Positions 27,187 to 38,164 are shown, numbered from the stretch's first letter. The stretch is DNA of 64,000 nucleotides from an uncultured Flavobacteriaceae bacterium (GCA_937136455.1 CAKZOO010000066.1:1-64000); one strand, 5' to 3'. The notes: a model not told the origin generated them from the sequence alone. Made by a program: numbers and translations.

Positions 27187-29463
27187 ATGAGTAGTAAATC
27201 GAGATTAAGAGCAGAGGCTTTGATATATCACGCAAAGCCAACACCTGGTAAAATAAAAATTGTACCTACAAAACCCTATGCTACGCAAAGAGATTTAGCT
27301 TTGGCTTATTCTCCTGGAGTTGCAGAACCGTGTCTAGAGATTGAGAAAGATGTGGATCAGGTTTATCGCTACACCAACAAAGGTAATTTAGTGGCTGTCA
27401 TTTCTAATGGTACGGCTGTTCTAGGTTTAGGGGATATTGGACCAGAGGCTTCTAAACCAGTGATGGAAGGAAAGAGTTTACTGTTTAAGATATTTGCTGA
27501 TTTGGACAGTATTGATATTGAATTAGATACCAAAGATGTCGATCGATTTGTAGAAACTGTCAAAACGATTGCACCTAGTTTTGGTGGTATCAATTTAGAG
27601 GATATTAAAGCTCCTGAAGCATTTGAAATTGAACGCCGATTAAAAGAGGAACTGGATATTCCAGTGATGCATGATGATCAGCATGGTACTGCAATTATAT
27701 CAGCTGCTGCATTGCTGAATGCTCTCGAATTAGCTGATAAAAAAATTGAAGAGGTACGAATTGTAATTAATGGAGCAGGAGCAGCTGCTGTTTCTTGTAC
27801 TAAACTTTACAAGGCATTTGGAGCAAAAGCTGAAAATATTGTCATGTGTGATTCCAAAGGAGTGATTCGAAAAGATAGAGAACAACTCTCTCTTGAAAAA
27901 TCTGAATTTGCTACCACTAGAGATCTTAATTCACTCCAAGAGGCCATGGTAGGTGCTGATGTGTTTGTAGGTCTTTCAATCGCAGATGTCGTAGATGCAC
28001 AGATGTTATTATCTATGGCAGAAACCCCCATCGTATTTGCACTTGCTAATCCTACTCCTGAAATTGATTATAATTTAGCAATTGCTACACGAAAAGACAT
28101 TATAATGGCTACAGGTCGATCAGACCATCCTAATCAGGTGAATAACGTTTTGGGATTCCCATATATATTTAGAGGAGCTTTAGATGTTCGTGCCACTAAG
28201 ATTAACGAAGAAATGAAGATGGCTGCAGTAAAGGCCATAGCGGAGTTAGCAAAGGAGTCTGTTCCAGAGGAAGTCAATATTACTTATAAAGAAAAGCGAT
28301 TGACCTTTGGACCAGATTACATTATACCTAAACCGTTTGATCCTCGTTTAATAGAGCGAATACCACCTGCAGTAGCTAAGGCTGCTATGGATTCTGGCGT
28401 AGCTAAAACGAAGATTGAAGATTGGGATCGCTATGCCCAAGATCTTTTTATGCGATCTGGTTCTGAAAATAAACTCGTAAGACAAATACACAATAGAGCA
28501 AAATCAGATCCTAAGCGAATTGTTTTTGCAGAAGGTGAGCAACTCGATATTGTAAAAGCTGCACAAATCGTCTATGAGGAAGGGATTGCAATTCCAATTC
28601 TCTTGGGAAGAAAGCATATTATTGTGGAATTGATGAAAGAATTAGACTTTGATGCTGATATTGAAATTATCGATCCAAAAGCAGATGCTGCTGAAGAAAA
28701 ACGCAAAGACTATGGAATGCGTTATTGGAAGGGTAGAAAGCGAACTGGTATTACAGAATACCTAGCTAAAAGCAGAATGCGTGAACGCACTTATTTTGGA
28801 GCTATGATGGTCAAAACAGGTGATGCGGATGGAATGCTCTCTGGATATTCTAGAGCTTTTGCATCCATCGTAAAGCCCTATCTTGAAATCATTGGGGTTA
28901 GTGAGGGATACAATCGTGTAGCCTCTGCCAATATCATGATTACCGATAGAGGTCCCATATTTTTGGCTGATACTACAATGAATATTGATCCAAGTACAGA
29001 GTGTTTGGCCGATATTGCACTTATGACAAAATCAATGGTTGAAGCCTTTGATTTTGAGCCGATTATGGCAATGCTGTCGTATTCTAATTTTGGGTCTTCC
29101 TTGCATCCAAATGCTGATAAAGTTAAAAAAGCAGTTCGTCATTTGCACGAGCATTACCCAGACATGATTGTAGATGGTGAACTTCAATTAGATTTTGCAC
29201 TCAATAAAGAGTTACATCAAAAAATATTTCCGTTTTCAAAATTATCGGGAAAACGCGTTAATACTTTAATATTCCCTAATTTGGAATCGGCGAATATTAC
29301 TTATAAATTGCTTAAAGAAGTCAATAAGTCCGATTCCATTGGACCGTTCTTAATGGGAATAAACAATCCTGTTCACGTATTGCAATTGGGATCAAGTGTA
29401 TCTGAAATTGTCAATATGACTGCAATTACAGTTTTGGACGCACAAGAACGATTAAAACAATAA
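27187..29463 (+). CDS. maeB: NADP-dependent malic enzyme with phosphotransacetylase-like C-domain
   Basis: 758 residues. The malic enzyme part (1 to about 425) begins with SKSRLRAEALIYHAKPTPGKIKI and has AYSPGVAEPC, VMHDDQHGTAI (metal and malate site) and the NADP-binding VINGAGAAAVS. The C-terminal part (about 430-758) resembles phosphate acetyltransferase (GMLSGYSRAFASIVKPYLEI, HPNADKVKKAVRHL). In characterised MaeB proteins this part regulates activity and does not catalyse. The reaction is malate to pyruvate plus CO2 and NADPH, in the cytoplasm. ruvA starts 6 bases downstream. Confidence 0.96.
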   Translation: MSSKSRLRAEALIYHAKPTPGKIKIVPTKPYATQRDLALAYSPGVAEPCLEIEKDVDQVYRYTNKGNLVAVISNGTAVLGLGDIGPEASKPVMEGKSLLFKIFADLDSIDIELDTKDVDRFVETVKTIAPSFGGINLEDIKAPEAFEIERRLKEELDIPVMHDDQHGTAIISAAALLNALELADKKIEEVRIVINGAGAAAVSCTKLYKAFGAKAENIVMCDSKGVIRKDREQLSLEKSEFATTRDLNSLQEAMVGADVFVGLSIADVVDAQMLLSMAETPIVFALANPTPEIDYNLAIATRKDIIMATGRSDHPNQVNNVLGFPYIFRGALDVRATKINEEMKMAAVKAIAELAKESVPEEVNITYKEKRLTFGPDYIIPKPFDPRLIERIPPAVAKAAMDSGVAKTKIEDWDRYAQDLFMRSGSENKLVRQIHNRAKSDPKRIVFAEGEQLDIVKAAQIVYEEGIAIPILLGRKHIIVELMKELDFDADIEIIDPKADAAEEKRKDYGMRYWKGRKRTGITEYLAKSRMRERTYFGAMMVKTGDADGMLSGYSRAFASIVKPYLEIIGVSEGYNRVASANIMITDRGPIFLADTTMNIDPSTECLADIALMTKSMVEAFDFEPIMAMLSYSNFGSSLHPNADKVKKAVRHLHEHYPDMIVDGELQLDFALNKELHQKIFPFSKLSGKRVNTLIFPNLESANITYKLLKEVNKSDSIGPFLMGINNPVHVLQLGSSVSEIVNMTAITVLDAQERLKQ

Positions 29464-29469
29464 TCAATT

Positions 29470-30051
29470 ATGATTACTCATATTCGCGGAAGATTAGTAG
29501 AGAAAAATCCAACTTCGGTCATTATCGATTGCTCCGGAGTAGGTTATGAGTTGAATATTTCATTGAATACGTATTCGTTGATTGGTTCAGAAGAAACTAT
29601 TGAACTCTTTACACATTTACAAGTAAAAGAAGACTCCCATACGCTATACGGTTTTGCTCAAAAAATTGAACGAGAAGTATTTAGGCTATTAATCACTGTT
29701 TCTGGAATTGGAGCCAATACTGCTAGAACGATATTATCATCTTTAACCTCTGAAGAATTAAGAGGAGCAATTGCAACGGACAATGTGTCTAAGATTCAAT
29801 CTGTCAAGGGAATAGGTGCAAAAACCGCTCAGCGTCTTATCATTGAACTCAAGGATAAGATTTTAAAAATTTACGAATTTGATGAAGTTTTTCCACAACA
29901 AGACAATACAGTTAAAGAAGAAGCGTTATCTGCATTAGAAGTATTGGGCTTTTCTAGAAAACAAGCTGAAAAGGTTGTCGATGCGATACTTAGTGAAGAG
30001 CGAGAATTAGGAGTTGAAGCTGTCATTAAAATAGCCCTAAAAAAACTTTAA
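29470..30051 (+). CDS. ruvA: Holliday junction DNA-binding protein RuvA
   Basis: 193 residues. Domain I is an OB fold (MITHIRGRLVEKNPTSVIIDCSGVGYEL). Two helix-hairpin-helix motifs follow in domain II (LITVSGIGANTARTIL and IQSVKGIGAKTAQRLIIELKDK). The C-terminal domain III that binds RuvB is EEALSALEVLGFSRKQAEKVV. It clamps Holliday junctions and loads RuvB. It lies between maeB and sprA, an order commonly seen in flavobacteria, with gaps of 6 and 9 bases. Confidence 0.97.
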   Translation: MITHIRGRLVEKNPTSVIIDCSGVGYELNISLNTYSLIGSEETIELFTHLQVKEDSHTLYGFAQKIEREVFRLLITVSGIGANTARTILSSLTSEELRGAIATDNVSKIQSVKGIGAKTAQRLIIELKDKILKIYEFDEVFPQQDNTVKEEALSALEVLGFSRKQAEKVVDAILSEERELGVEAVIKIALKKL

Positions 30052-30060
30052 CATTAGAGA

Positions 30061-33000
30061 TTGAAACGAATTGATTTGAAATATATAAAACCCCTGTGTT
30101 TTATACTTGTCTTCTTTGCGGTAAATAGTAATTTATTGGCTCAGGAGCAAGAGGCAGTACAAGATAGTACAGCAGCAGTCCTTCGTTCGATCAAAATGAA
30201 ACTTCCTAGTAGTATTATCTCAAAATACATCTATAACGCTGAGCAAAATTATTACGAATTTACTCAACCCATCGCTGGGTACGAGCTGGGCTATCCACTT
30301 ATTTTAAGTCCAGAGGAATATTGGAAATTGGTTCGTAAGGAATCGACACAATCCTATTTTAGAGAAAAGCAACAGCTCTATGAAAATCAATCGAATAAAA
30401 ATCAAGCTGCCTTAAAGAACATTCTACCTAATTTTAGGTTGAATAGCGATGTGTTGGAGACCATTTTTGGTGGTGATGAAATCAGTTTGATTCCACAGGG
30501 TTCTATCGCTGTTGATATGGGAGTGCTTTGGCAAAAGAACGATAATCCTTCCTTGTCACCTCGAAATAGATCTAATCTTTCTTTTGATTTTGATCAGCAA
30601 ATACGTTTGGGAATGGTTGGTAAAATTGGGGAACGACTTTCCATCAACGCCAATTACGATACTCAGGCAACATTTGATTTTCAGAATCTGATTAAGATCT
30701 CCTACAATCCTCCAACAGTTCAGGATGTAACGGGTATCGATATGTCTGGCATCAATACCCAAGATCCACTTGCCAATGTTGGAAATATGTTTAAATCCAA
30801 CGAAGATAATATCTTGCAGAATATTGAAGTGGGAAATATTTCAATGCCACTGACGAGTTCTCTAATTCAAGGAGCTCAAAGTCTTTTTGGATTAAAAACA
30901 GAAATGAAGTTTGGAAGAACTCGTGTAACAACAGTATTGTCGGAACAGCGTTCTCAAAACAACTCAGTAGTCGCTCAAGGAGGAGGAACCATTAATGATT
31001 TTAATTTAACAGCATTGGATTATGAGGAGGATAGACACTTTTTCTTATCTCATTTTTTTAGAGATCAATACGATGAGGCTTTAGAAAATTACCCCTATGT
31101 CAATTCACAGGTGCAGATTACTCGAATTGAAGTTTGGATGACCAATCGCGTTCAAAGAACCAACAATGTTAGGAATATAGTTGCCCTACAAGATTTAGGG
31201 GAATCCAATCCTAATAATAGTGTAATTGGAAGACATCCCAATACACCATCGGGATTCTTTAATACACCTACTGCCCCTTATTTACCCTCTAACAATGCCA
31301 ATGATTACGATCCAGAGCAAATAGGAATCGGTGGAGCACTTTTGGATCAAATAAGAGATATTGCTACAGTACCTCAGGCATTCAATACTCCTGGATATAA
31401 GATCAACCCAGGTTTTGATTATGCGGTGATTGAAAATGCTCACAAATTAGAAGAGGGAAGGGATTATTTTATCGATACCCAATTGGGATATATTTCTCTG
31501 ACTCAGCGATTGAGTGCTGACGAAATTCTCGCTGTTGCCTTTCAGTATACCTATAACGGAAAAGTGTACCAAGTAGGTGAATTTGCCAATGGAGGAGTAG
31601 AGTCTACCTCTGTTACCAATGCTAATCAGCAAACCGCATTGCAAAACAATGCTTTAATTTTGAAACTATTAAAGAGTAATATCACCTCAGTGAAAGATCC
31701 TATTTGGGATTTGATGATGAAGAATATTTATCCAACCGGTGCTTATTCACTCTCAGAAGAAGATTTTAAGTTCAATATCATTTATGCGAATCCTAGTCCT
31801 AGAAATTACATTACACCTATTGATTCTAGTTTTGGGCAGGGATGGCCAACAAGTCCAAAACCTTTAGAAGAGCGAACACTTTTAAACGTCTTTAATTTTG
31901 ATCGTCTTAATGGTTACAACGACGTTCAGGAGGAAGGGGATGGATTCTTTGATTTTATCCCAGATAGAACTATTAATCTTAGAACTGGATCCATCATCTT
32001 CACCAAAGTTGAACCATTTGGAGAATACCTATTTGAGTTACTCGGAGGAGGGACTTATGATGTTGAAAACGATCAGGGTTATACGGCTAACCAAAAACAA
32101 TACGTTTATAGAGAACTCTATTCGCAAACCAAGGCCTCTGCATTTGAAAAGGCAGAAAAGAACAAATTCTTATTAAAAGGACAGTATAAATCAGCTAGCT
32201 CGAATGGAATTCCAATAGGTGCTTTTAACGTACCAAGAGGTTCAGTAAGAGTAACAGTTGGTAGAAGAATATTAGTAGAGGGTGTCGATTATACTGTCAA
32301 CTATCAATTGGGAACCGTTCAACTCTTAGATCCCTCACTAGAAGCTTCGAATGCACCAATTAAGATATCAGTTGAGGATAATGCTGTTTTTGGTCAACAG
32401 AACAAACGATTTTCTGGAATTAATATTACTCATGAGTTTAGTGATAAATTCATCATCGGTGGAACTTATTTGAATCTCAATGAACGCCCTTTAACTCAGA
32501 AGGCAAGTTATGGAATCGAACCTGTTAACAATTCTATCTACGGTTTTAATCTAATTTATTCATCAGAAGTACCATTTTTAACAAGGTTAGCTAATAAACT
32601 TCCAAATGTGGAGACCGAGGCCCCTTCTAATCTATCACTTAGAGCAGAGATGGCTGCTTTAAAACCAGGAACTCCAAAATTCGCAGATTTTGAAGGAGAG
32701 TCGACGACCTATATCGATGATTTTGAAGGAGCTCAAACACTGATTGATATCAGAGGTTCTTTGGGTTGGTCATTGGCTAGTACCCCTCTTGAATTTGGAG
32801 ATGGTTCTGATATGCTCTTTGGAAATTCGCCGACTGATGAGGATAATCTTAAAAACGGCTATGGAAGAGCTAAAATGGCTTGGTATTCTATCGATCCAAT
32901 TTTTTATTCGTTCCAAAGACCCGATGGGATTACCAATAATGATTTATCGACCAATCCAACTAGAAGAATCTATATCGATGAGGTTTTTCCACAAGTCGAT

Positions 33001-36000
33001 ATCGCTCAAGGGCAGACGACTGTTCAATCGACACTCGATTTAAATTACTATCCACAGGAAAAAGGTCCTTATAACAACAATGGTTCATTTAATAATTTAA
33101 ATGAAGACGATCGTTGGGCTGGTATCATGAGACCGATGAGTACGACTAACTTTGAAAACGCCAATGTTGAATTTATTCAATTCTGGCTACTGGATCCCTA
33201 TGTAGATGGAATTGCATCTGATCCAGGAACGCTCGTTTTTAATTTAGGTAATATATCAGAGGACATTTTAAAAGACGGTAAAAAACAATATGAAAACGGA
33301 TTGCCAGATACTTCAGGAACAGCGATTACTTCAAATACCTCCTGGGGTAAGGTACCGGCAAGTCAATCACTGTTGTACGCCTTTGATGCTGATGATGCGA
33401 ATCGAGCCATACAGGATGTTGGTTTTGATGGTTTAAGTGATAGTGAAGAGGCTGCTATTTATACCAATAATCCTACATCTGATCCAGCCTTGGATAACTA
33501 TGAGTATTACCTCAATAGATCTGGTTCCATCCTAGAACGCTATAAAGACTTTAACAATCCAGATGGTAATGCACCAGTAGCAGTTAGTAACACCAATAGA
33601 GGATCGACAACGCTACCTGATGTTGAGGATATCGATAGGGATTTAACCATGAATACCGTCGATAGTTATTTCGAATACAAGATTGATATCAAGCCTGGAA
33701 CCAATATCAATGATCCGTTTGTAACAGATATCAAAGAACAACTCAGTCCAAAATTACCCAATGGTAATCAAGTCAACACCAGATGGATTCAGTATAAAAT
33801 TCCGCTTTCAGCTTTTACAGATGCACTTGGTGGAATATCGGATTTTAGATCGATCAGTTTCTTGAGAATGTACCTTACAGGATTTTCAAAACCTGTAGTA
33901 TTGCGTTTTGCTACTTTGGATTTAGTGAGAGGAGATTGGAGAAACTACACAAGATCTTTGACTCCAGATACCGATGCTGATCCTTCCGATGACAATACTC
34001 AAATAGATGTTAGTACTGTCAATATTGAAGAAAACAATACTAGAACACCAATACCCTATGTGTTACCTCCAGGAGTAGTGAGAGAACAACTCAACAACAA
34101 CAATACCATCATACGTCAAAATGAGCAATCACTCTCTTTAGTGGTTAAAAATTTAGAGCCAAAAGATTCCAGAGGTGTTTTTAAAAATACTCAGTACGAT
34201 GTTCGACAATACAAGCGACTTAAGATGTTTATTCACGCTGAAAAGATTGCAAATTCTGATTATAACTCAGCAGATAAACCCTTAGTTGGATTTTTGAGAA
34301 TAGGTACGGATTATTCTGAAAACTTTTATCAGGTGGAGGTTCCTTTGAAATTTACGGAGTTCGGGGCTTCAACTGCTCAAGAGATATGGCCTTCAGAAAA
34401 CCAAATTGAAATTTCAACTGATATATTAGCACAGCTTAAATCCAAGGGAATTCAAAATCAAAACTTAAGCGAGCTAACTTATTACGATCTTATAGGTGAT
34501 GTACTTGTAGAGGTTCAGGAGTTTGATCCAAGACCTGAAGGATCTACTCGTGTAGGAATTCGAGGGAATCCTTCGTTGGCAAATATCAGAGGTATTATGG
34601 TCGGTGTAAAAAACACCTCCAATGAAACAGCCCGTGGAGAGTTGTGGTTTAACGAACTCAGACTCTCGGGTATGAATAGAGAAGGAGGATGGGCTGCAAT
34701 TGCTTCCATGGACCTAAATATGGCCGATGTGATGTCAGTCTCAGTCAATGGTTCAAAATCAACTGCTGGTTTTGGAGGAATTGATCAAATGCCCAATGAG
34801 CGTTCAAGAGAAGATTTACAATCATACGACGTAGTGACCAATCTAAACTTAGGGACCATGCTCCCCTCTAAATGGGGGTTAAAATTACCGCTTAATTATT
34901 CAATTGCAGAAGAGATGGTAACTCCTAAATTTGATCCTCTTTATGAAGATCTAGAATTAAGTGATCGAATTTCAGCGGCAAATAATCAAGGGGAAGCGGA
35001 TCAAATCTTAGAACAGGCAGAATCCTATACCAAGAGAAATAGTATTAATATCATTGGACTTAGAAAGGAAAAGAATCCAGAAAAGGAAGAGGTTAAAAAT
35101 CACTTTTTTGACCCAGAAAATCTTACGTTAAACTATTCCTACAATCAAACACAACACAGGGATTTTGAGGTGGAACATCTCAACGACGAAAATATCAAGG
35201 CTGGAGTGATTTATGGGTATCAATTTAAACCATTAGCTTTAGAGCCTTTTGCTAAGAATGACTCTATCTTGAAGAGTGATTATTGGAAATGGTTAAAGGA
35301 AGTTAACTTTAATCTTCTTCCATCCTCTGTTGCGTTTAATGCTACCTTTGATCGTTCATTTAACGAACAACAATTTAGAGATGTTCAAACACCAGGAGTT
35401 GATGCTTTAGATATGCCGCTCTTACAGCAGCGTAATTATTTGTTCAATTGGCAGTATGCTATCCAGCATGAGCTTACTAAATCCATTCGACTTAATTTAA
35501 ATGCGAATTCTAAAAATGTCATCAGAAATTATTTCAATTTAGATGAGGATAAAAATTCGGGAATCAATCAAGATTTGACAATTTGGGATGATTTCTTTAA
35601 CTACGGAAAAGCAGATCGTTTCAATCAACAGTTTCAACTGAACTACAAATTGCCATTCGATAAATTTCCATTCTTAAATTTTATAGATGCTCAATATACC
35701 TATACTTCAAATTTTGAATGGAAGCGAGGAGATGAATCGGTTCGAGAAGTAGCTGGAGGAGAACTCAACAATGTTCAAAACTCGAATACTCACAATTTAA
35801 ATGCTTCGATGACCTTTAATAAATTCTATCGTTATCTAGGTTTGGAGAAGCAAACTAGCGCAGTAAATTTCTTACCAGGTCGCTCAAATGCCAATGAGGG
35901 AGCAAGACAAAACAAAACTCCTCTTTGGAAGTCCTTAATAACTTCCATCAAAAGAGTTAATGTGAGTTACAGTGAAAACAACGGTAAGTTTTTGCCTGGA

Positions 36001-37266
36001 TTCACAAGACAAATTGGATCTTTTGGAACTAGAGAACCTAGCCTTGGCTTTGTTTTTGGTTCACAATCCGACGTTCGTTTTCAACTCGCTAAACAAGGCT
36101 ATTTGACAACCTTTGAGAACTTTAATGAGGCCTATATATCCAATACTAATAAAAAATTTAAGATCGATGCCAATGCACAACCTATTAAAGATTTGACGAT
36201 TGATCTAAGTATGGATATGCAACATTCCTCTAATTACAAGGAAAACTTTAGAGTTGAGGATTTAGGAAATGGGGATTATAACTATATAAATATGTTGGGA
36301 AATGAGGTGGGAAATTACAATCGTTCCATCATGATGATTTCAACCTTCTTTACTCAAAGTGATGAGTTAACTTCTGAATCTTTTGATCAATTTAAAAACA
36401 ATCGAATTACTATTGCCAATCGTTTAGCATCAGGATTATCCCCTGAAGATGCAGCTTTAATGGATCAAGATGGATTCCCAGAACGTTACGGGAAAACAGC
36501 TCAAGATGTTTTATTACCTGCTTTTATCGCTGCTTACACAGGTAAAGATGCGATGTCAATTGAATTAGATCCCTTTAAAGGGATTCCACTTCCTAATTGG
36601 AATTTGAAATACACAGGATTCATGAATCTCAAATGGTTTGAAGAGCGATTTAATCGCTTCTCCATTTCTCATGGATATAGAGCTGCGATGAGTGTTAATT
36701 CGTATCGAACTAATTTGGAAAAAACCAATACGTTGATTGATCCTCGTACTGGAGATTTTAGACCTGATAAGCTCTATGGAAACTTGGTATTAACGGATCA
36801 ATTTAATCCTTTAATTCGCGTAGATTTTGAAACAAAAAATGCGATGAGAATCCTATTAGAGGTCAAAATGGACCGTGCCTTGTCTATGAGCTTTGACAAC
36901 AACCTCCTCACTGAAATGAATGGAAAAGAGATTACAGCAGGAATAGGATATCGTATAAAAGATGTTCGATTTAATACCAACTTTGGAGGCTCTCGAACAC
37001 AACTCAAGGGGGATTTAAACATCAAGGCTGATTTTAGCCTACGAGATAATTTAACTGTGATACGAAATCTCGAATTAGACAATACGCAAATCAATGCAGG
37101 TCAATTCTTGCTTTCGACAAAATTATCTGCTGATTACGCTGTCAATAAGAACTTAAATGCCGTCTTCTTTTACGATTTCAATTCTTCTCGATATGCTGTT
37201 TCAACAGCATTTCCTCAGCAGACAATTGACACAGGATTTAGACTTAAGTACAATTTTGGAAATTGA
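30061..37266 (+). CDS. sprA: SprA, outer-membrane translocon of the type IX secretion system
   Basis: 2401 residues, the size expected for SprA (SOV). Residues 1-27 form a signal peptide (FILVFFAVNSNLLAQ). The start is TTG at nt 30061; the next in-frame ATG would cut off the signal peptide, so TTG is favoured. Repeated family segments are present: NLSFDFDQQIRLGMVGKIGERLSINANYDTQ near residue 175, YIDDFEGAQTLIDIRGSLGWSLA near 890, and many amphipathic strands towards the end, which closes with FRLKYNFGN like an outer-membrane barrel. SprA forms the giant pore through which proteins with type IX sorting signals leave the cell, including gliding adhesins in relatives. Nothing in this window encodes the other type IX components. 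Confidence 0.96.
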   Translation: MKRIDLKYIKPLCFILVFFAVNSNLLAQEQEAVQDSTAAVLRSIKMKLPSSIISKYIYNAEQNYYEFTQPIAGYELGYPLILSPEEYWKLVRKESTQSYFREKQQLYENQSNKNQAALKNILPNFRLNSDVLETIFGGDEISLIPQGSIAVDMGVLWQKNDNPSLSPRNRSNLSFDFDQQIRLGMVGKIGERLSINANYDTQATFDFQNLIKISYNPPTVQDVTGIDMSGINTQDPLANVGNMFKSNEDNILQNIEVGNISMPLTSSLIQGAQSLFGLKTEMKFGRTRVTTVLSEQRSQNNSVVAQGGGTINDFNLTALDYEEDRHFFLSHFFRDQYDEALENYPYVNSQVQITRIEVWMTNRVQRTNNVRNIVALQDLGESNPNNSVIGRHPNTPSGFFNTPTAPYLPSNNANDYDPEQIGIGGALLDQIRDIATVPQAFNTPGYKINPGFDYAVIENAHKLEEGRDYFIDTQLGYISLTQRLSADEILAVAFQYTYNGKVYQVGEFANGGVESTSVTNANQQTALQNNALILKLLKSNITSVKDPIWDLMMKNIYPTGAYSLSEEDFKFNIIYANPSPRNYITPIDSSFGQGWPTSPKPLEERTLLNVFNFDRLNGYNDVQEEGDGFFDFIPDRTINLRTGSIIFTKVEPFGEYLFELLGGGTYDVENDQGYTANQKQYVYRELYSQTKASAFEKAEKNKFLLKGQYKSASSNGIPIGAFNVPRGSVRVTVGRRILVEGVDYTVNYQLGTVQLLDPSLEASNAPIKISVEDNAVFGQQNKRFSGINITHEFSDKFIIGGTYLNLNERPLTQKASYGIEPVNNSIYGFNLIYSSEVPFLTRLANKLPNVETEAPSNLSLRAEMAALKPGTPKFADFEGESTTYIDDFEGAQTLIDIRGSLGWSLASTPLEFGDGSDMLFGNSPTDEDNLKNGYGRAKMAWYSIDPIFYSFQRPDGITNNDLSTNPTRRIYIDEVFPQVDIAQGQTTVQSTLDLNYYPQEKGPYNNNGSFNNLNEDDRWAGIMRPMSTTNFENANVEFIQFWLLDPYVDGIASDPGTLVFNLGNISEDILKDGKKQYENGLPDTSGTAITSNTSWGKVPASQSLLYAFDADDANRAIQDVGFDGLSDSEEAAIYTNNPTSDPALDNYEYYLNRSGSILERYKDFNNPDGNAPVAVSNTNRGSTTLPDVEDIDRDLTMNTVDSYFEYKIDIKPGTNINDPFVTDIKEQLSPKLPNGNQVNTRWIQYKIPLSAFTDALGGISDFRSISFLRMYLTGFSKPVVLRFATLDLVRGDWRNYTRSLTPDTDADPSDDNTQIDVSTVNIEENNTRTPIPYVLPPGVVREQLNNNNTIIRQNEQSLSLVVKNLEPKDSRGVFKNTQYDVRQYKRLKMFIHAEKIANSDYNSADKPLVGFLRIGTDYSENFYQVEVPLKFTEFGASTAQEIWPSENQIEISTDILAQLKSKGIQNQNLSELTYYDLIGDVLVEVQEFDPRPEGSTRVGIRGNPSLANIRGIMVGVKNTSNETARGELWFNELRLSGMNREGGWAAIASMDLNMADVMSVSVNGSKSTAGFGGIDQMPNERSREDLQSYDVVTNLNLGTMLPSKWGLKLPLNYSIAEEMVTPKFDPLYEDLELSDRISAANNQGEADQILEQAESYTKRNSINIIGLRKEKNPEKEEVKNHFFDPENLTLNYSYNQTQHRDFEVEHLNDENIKAGVIYGYQFKPLALEPFAKNDSILKSDYWKWLKEVNFNLLPSSVAFNATFDRSFNEQQFRDVQTPGVDALDMPLLQQRNYLFNWQYAIQHELTKSIRLNLNANSKNVIRNYFNLDEDKNSGINQDLTIWDDFFNYGKADRFNQQFQLNYKLPFDKFPFLNFIDAQYTYTSNFEWKRGDESVREVAGGELNNVQNSNTHNLNASMTFNKFYRYLGLEKQTSAVNFLPGRSNANEGARQNKTPLWKSLITSIKRVNVSYSENNGKFLPGFTRQIGSFGTREPSLGFVFGSQSDVRFQLAKQGYLTTFENFNEAYISNTNKKFKIDANAQPIKDLTIDLSMDMQHSSNYKENFRVEDLGNGDYNYINMLGNEVGNYNRSIMMISTFFTQSDELTSESFDQFKNNRITIANRLASGLSPEDAALMDQDGFPERYGKTAQDVLLPAFIAAYTGKDAMSIELDPFKGIPLPNWNLKYTGFMNLKWFEERFNRFSISHGYRAAMSVNSYRTNLEKTNTLIDPRTGDFRPDKLYGNLVLTDQFNPLIRVDFETKNAMRILLEVKMDRALSMSFDNNLLTEMNGKEITAGIGYRIKDVRFNTNFGGSRTQLKGDLNIKADFSLRDNLTVIRNLELDNTQINAGQFLLSTKLSADYAVNKNLNAVFFYDFNSSRYAVSTAFPQQTIDTGFRLKYNFGN

Positions 37267-37310
37267 TAGAATTTTTTTTGTGAAAATACTTTCGACTTGA
37301 TTAATTCTTT

Positions 37311-37318
37311 TAAATTTG
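37311..37318 (+). promoter_or_regulatory. Possible -7 element of gcvH
   Basis: TAAATTTG fits TAnnTTTG, 25 bases before the gcvH start. A TTTG at nt 37277-37280 is too far (30-base spacer), so only the -7 part is supported. Confidence 0.4.
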
Positions 37319-37343
37319 TTTATTAAAATTATTTCAAACAACT

Positions 37344-37724
37344 ATGAATATACCTAGCGAACTAAAGTACACAAAAGACCATGAGTGGGTTAAAATTGAA
37401 GGAGATACTGCGATTATCGGAATTACAGATTTTGCTCAAGGAGAATTAGGAGATATCGTTTATGTCGAGGTTGATACCTTAGACGAAACCGTAGATAAAG
37501 AAGCAGTATTTGGTACTGTCGAAGCTGTTAAAACAGTTTCTGATTTGTTTGCTCCTCTTAGCGGTGAAGTAACTGAATTTAATGAAGCCCTTGAGGACAC
37601 TCCTGAACTTGTCAATTCAGATCCCTATGGAGAAGGTTGGATGATCAAAATGAATATTGCTGACGCAGGACAGATTGAGGAACTATTAAGTGCAGAAGAA
37701 TACAAAGAGCTTATTGGTGCTTAA
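37344..37724 (+). CDS. gcvH: Glycine cleavage system H protein
   Basis: 126 residues, the normal size. The N-terminus [25 protein letters not shown] and the lipoylation site [15 protein letters not shown] (Lys near residue 62) are clear. The protein shuttles the aminomethyl group between the P, T and L proteins in glycine cleavage. None of those partners is in the window. The downstream VanZ-like gene overlaps its 3' end by a few bases. Confidence 0.97.
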   Translation: MNIPSELKYTKDHEWVKIEGDTAIIGITDFAQGELGDIVYVEVDTLDETVDKEAVFGTVEAVKTVSDLFAPLSGEVTEFNEALEDTPELVNSDPYGEGWMIKMNIADAGQIEELLSAEEYKELIGA

Positions 37725-38103
37725 ATCTCTACTTTATAGCGGTAGTTATTTTCTGTGGCTCTTTCTGTTGATCTACTTAAGTTTATTACCCAATTTAAGC
37801 GGTCCCTCAATTGAAATTCCCTATTTTGACAAGATTGTTCATCTGGGATTTTATTTTGTGGCATCGTTTTTGTTTTTACTTCTTGTAGAAAAGACATCAC
37901 TGAAAAAGCTAACTAAAAACATTAAGATCTTTTCAGCAATTGTATTTCACCTTTTAATCGGTGTATCAATAGAATACCTACAACACACTTATGTGTCTGG
38001 TAGATCTGGAGAATTAGAAGATGTAATTGCCAATTTTTTAGGCATTCTTTTAGCAATAATTAGTTACTACAGTAAATGGAATTATTTTTCCAGACCAAAT
38101 TGA
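37717..38103 (+). CDS. VanZ-like family membrane protein
   Basis: About 128 residues with four hydrophobic helices. [22 protein letters not shown] and [28 protein letters not shown] are the family hallmarks (the Glu, Gln, GR and D residues line up with VanZ-like proteins). The start is uncertain: in-frame candidates are GTG at 37690, TTG at 37714 and GTG at 37717. I take GTG 37717 because it puts a short basic segment just before the first helix and limits the overlap with gcvH to 8 bases. Despite the name, such proteins are not evidence of glycopeptide resistance. The function is unknown. Confidence 0.8.
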   Translation: MLKSLLYSGSYFLWLFLLIYLSLLPNLSGPSIEIPYFDKIVHLGFYFVASFLFLLLVEKTSLKKLTKNIKIFSAIVFHLLIGVSIEYLQHTYVSGRSGELEDVIANFLGILLAIISYYSKWNYFSRPN

Positions 38104-38112
38104 AGAAATTAA

Positions 38113-38144
38113 TTGTTTTTTTTATAAATAATGTTTTAAATTAG
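38113..38144 (+). promoter_or_regulatory. Probable promoter of the TonB-type gene
   Basis: TTG at nt 38113-38115, a 21-base spacer, and TAAATTAG at nt 38137-38144, one mismatch from TAnnTTTG. The start codon is at nt 38165. Confidence 0.45.
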
Positions 38145-38164
38145 CCAACACTAAACAAATATCT

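Noticed and set aside
37690..37716. GTG at 37690 as the start of the VanZ-like protein.
   Set aside because: It would overlap gcvH by 35 bases and add a segment that does not fit the family; GTG 37717 is simpler, although not proven.
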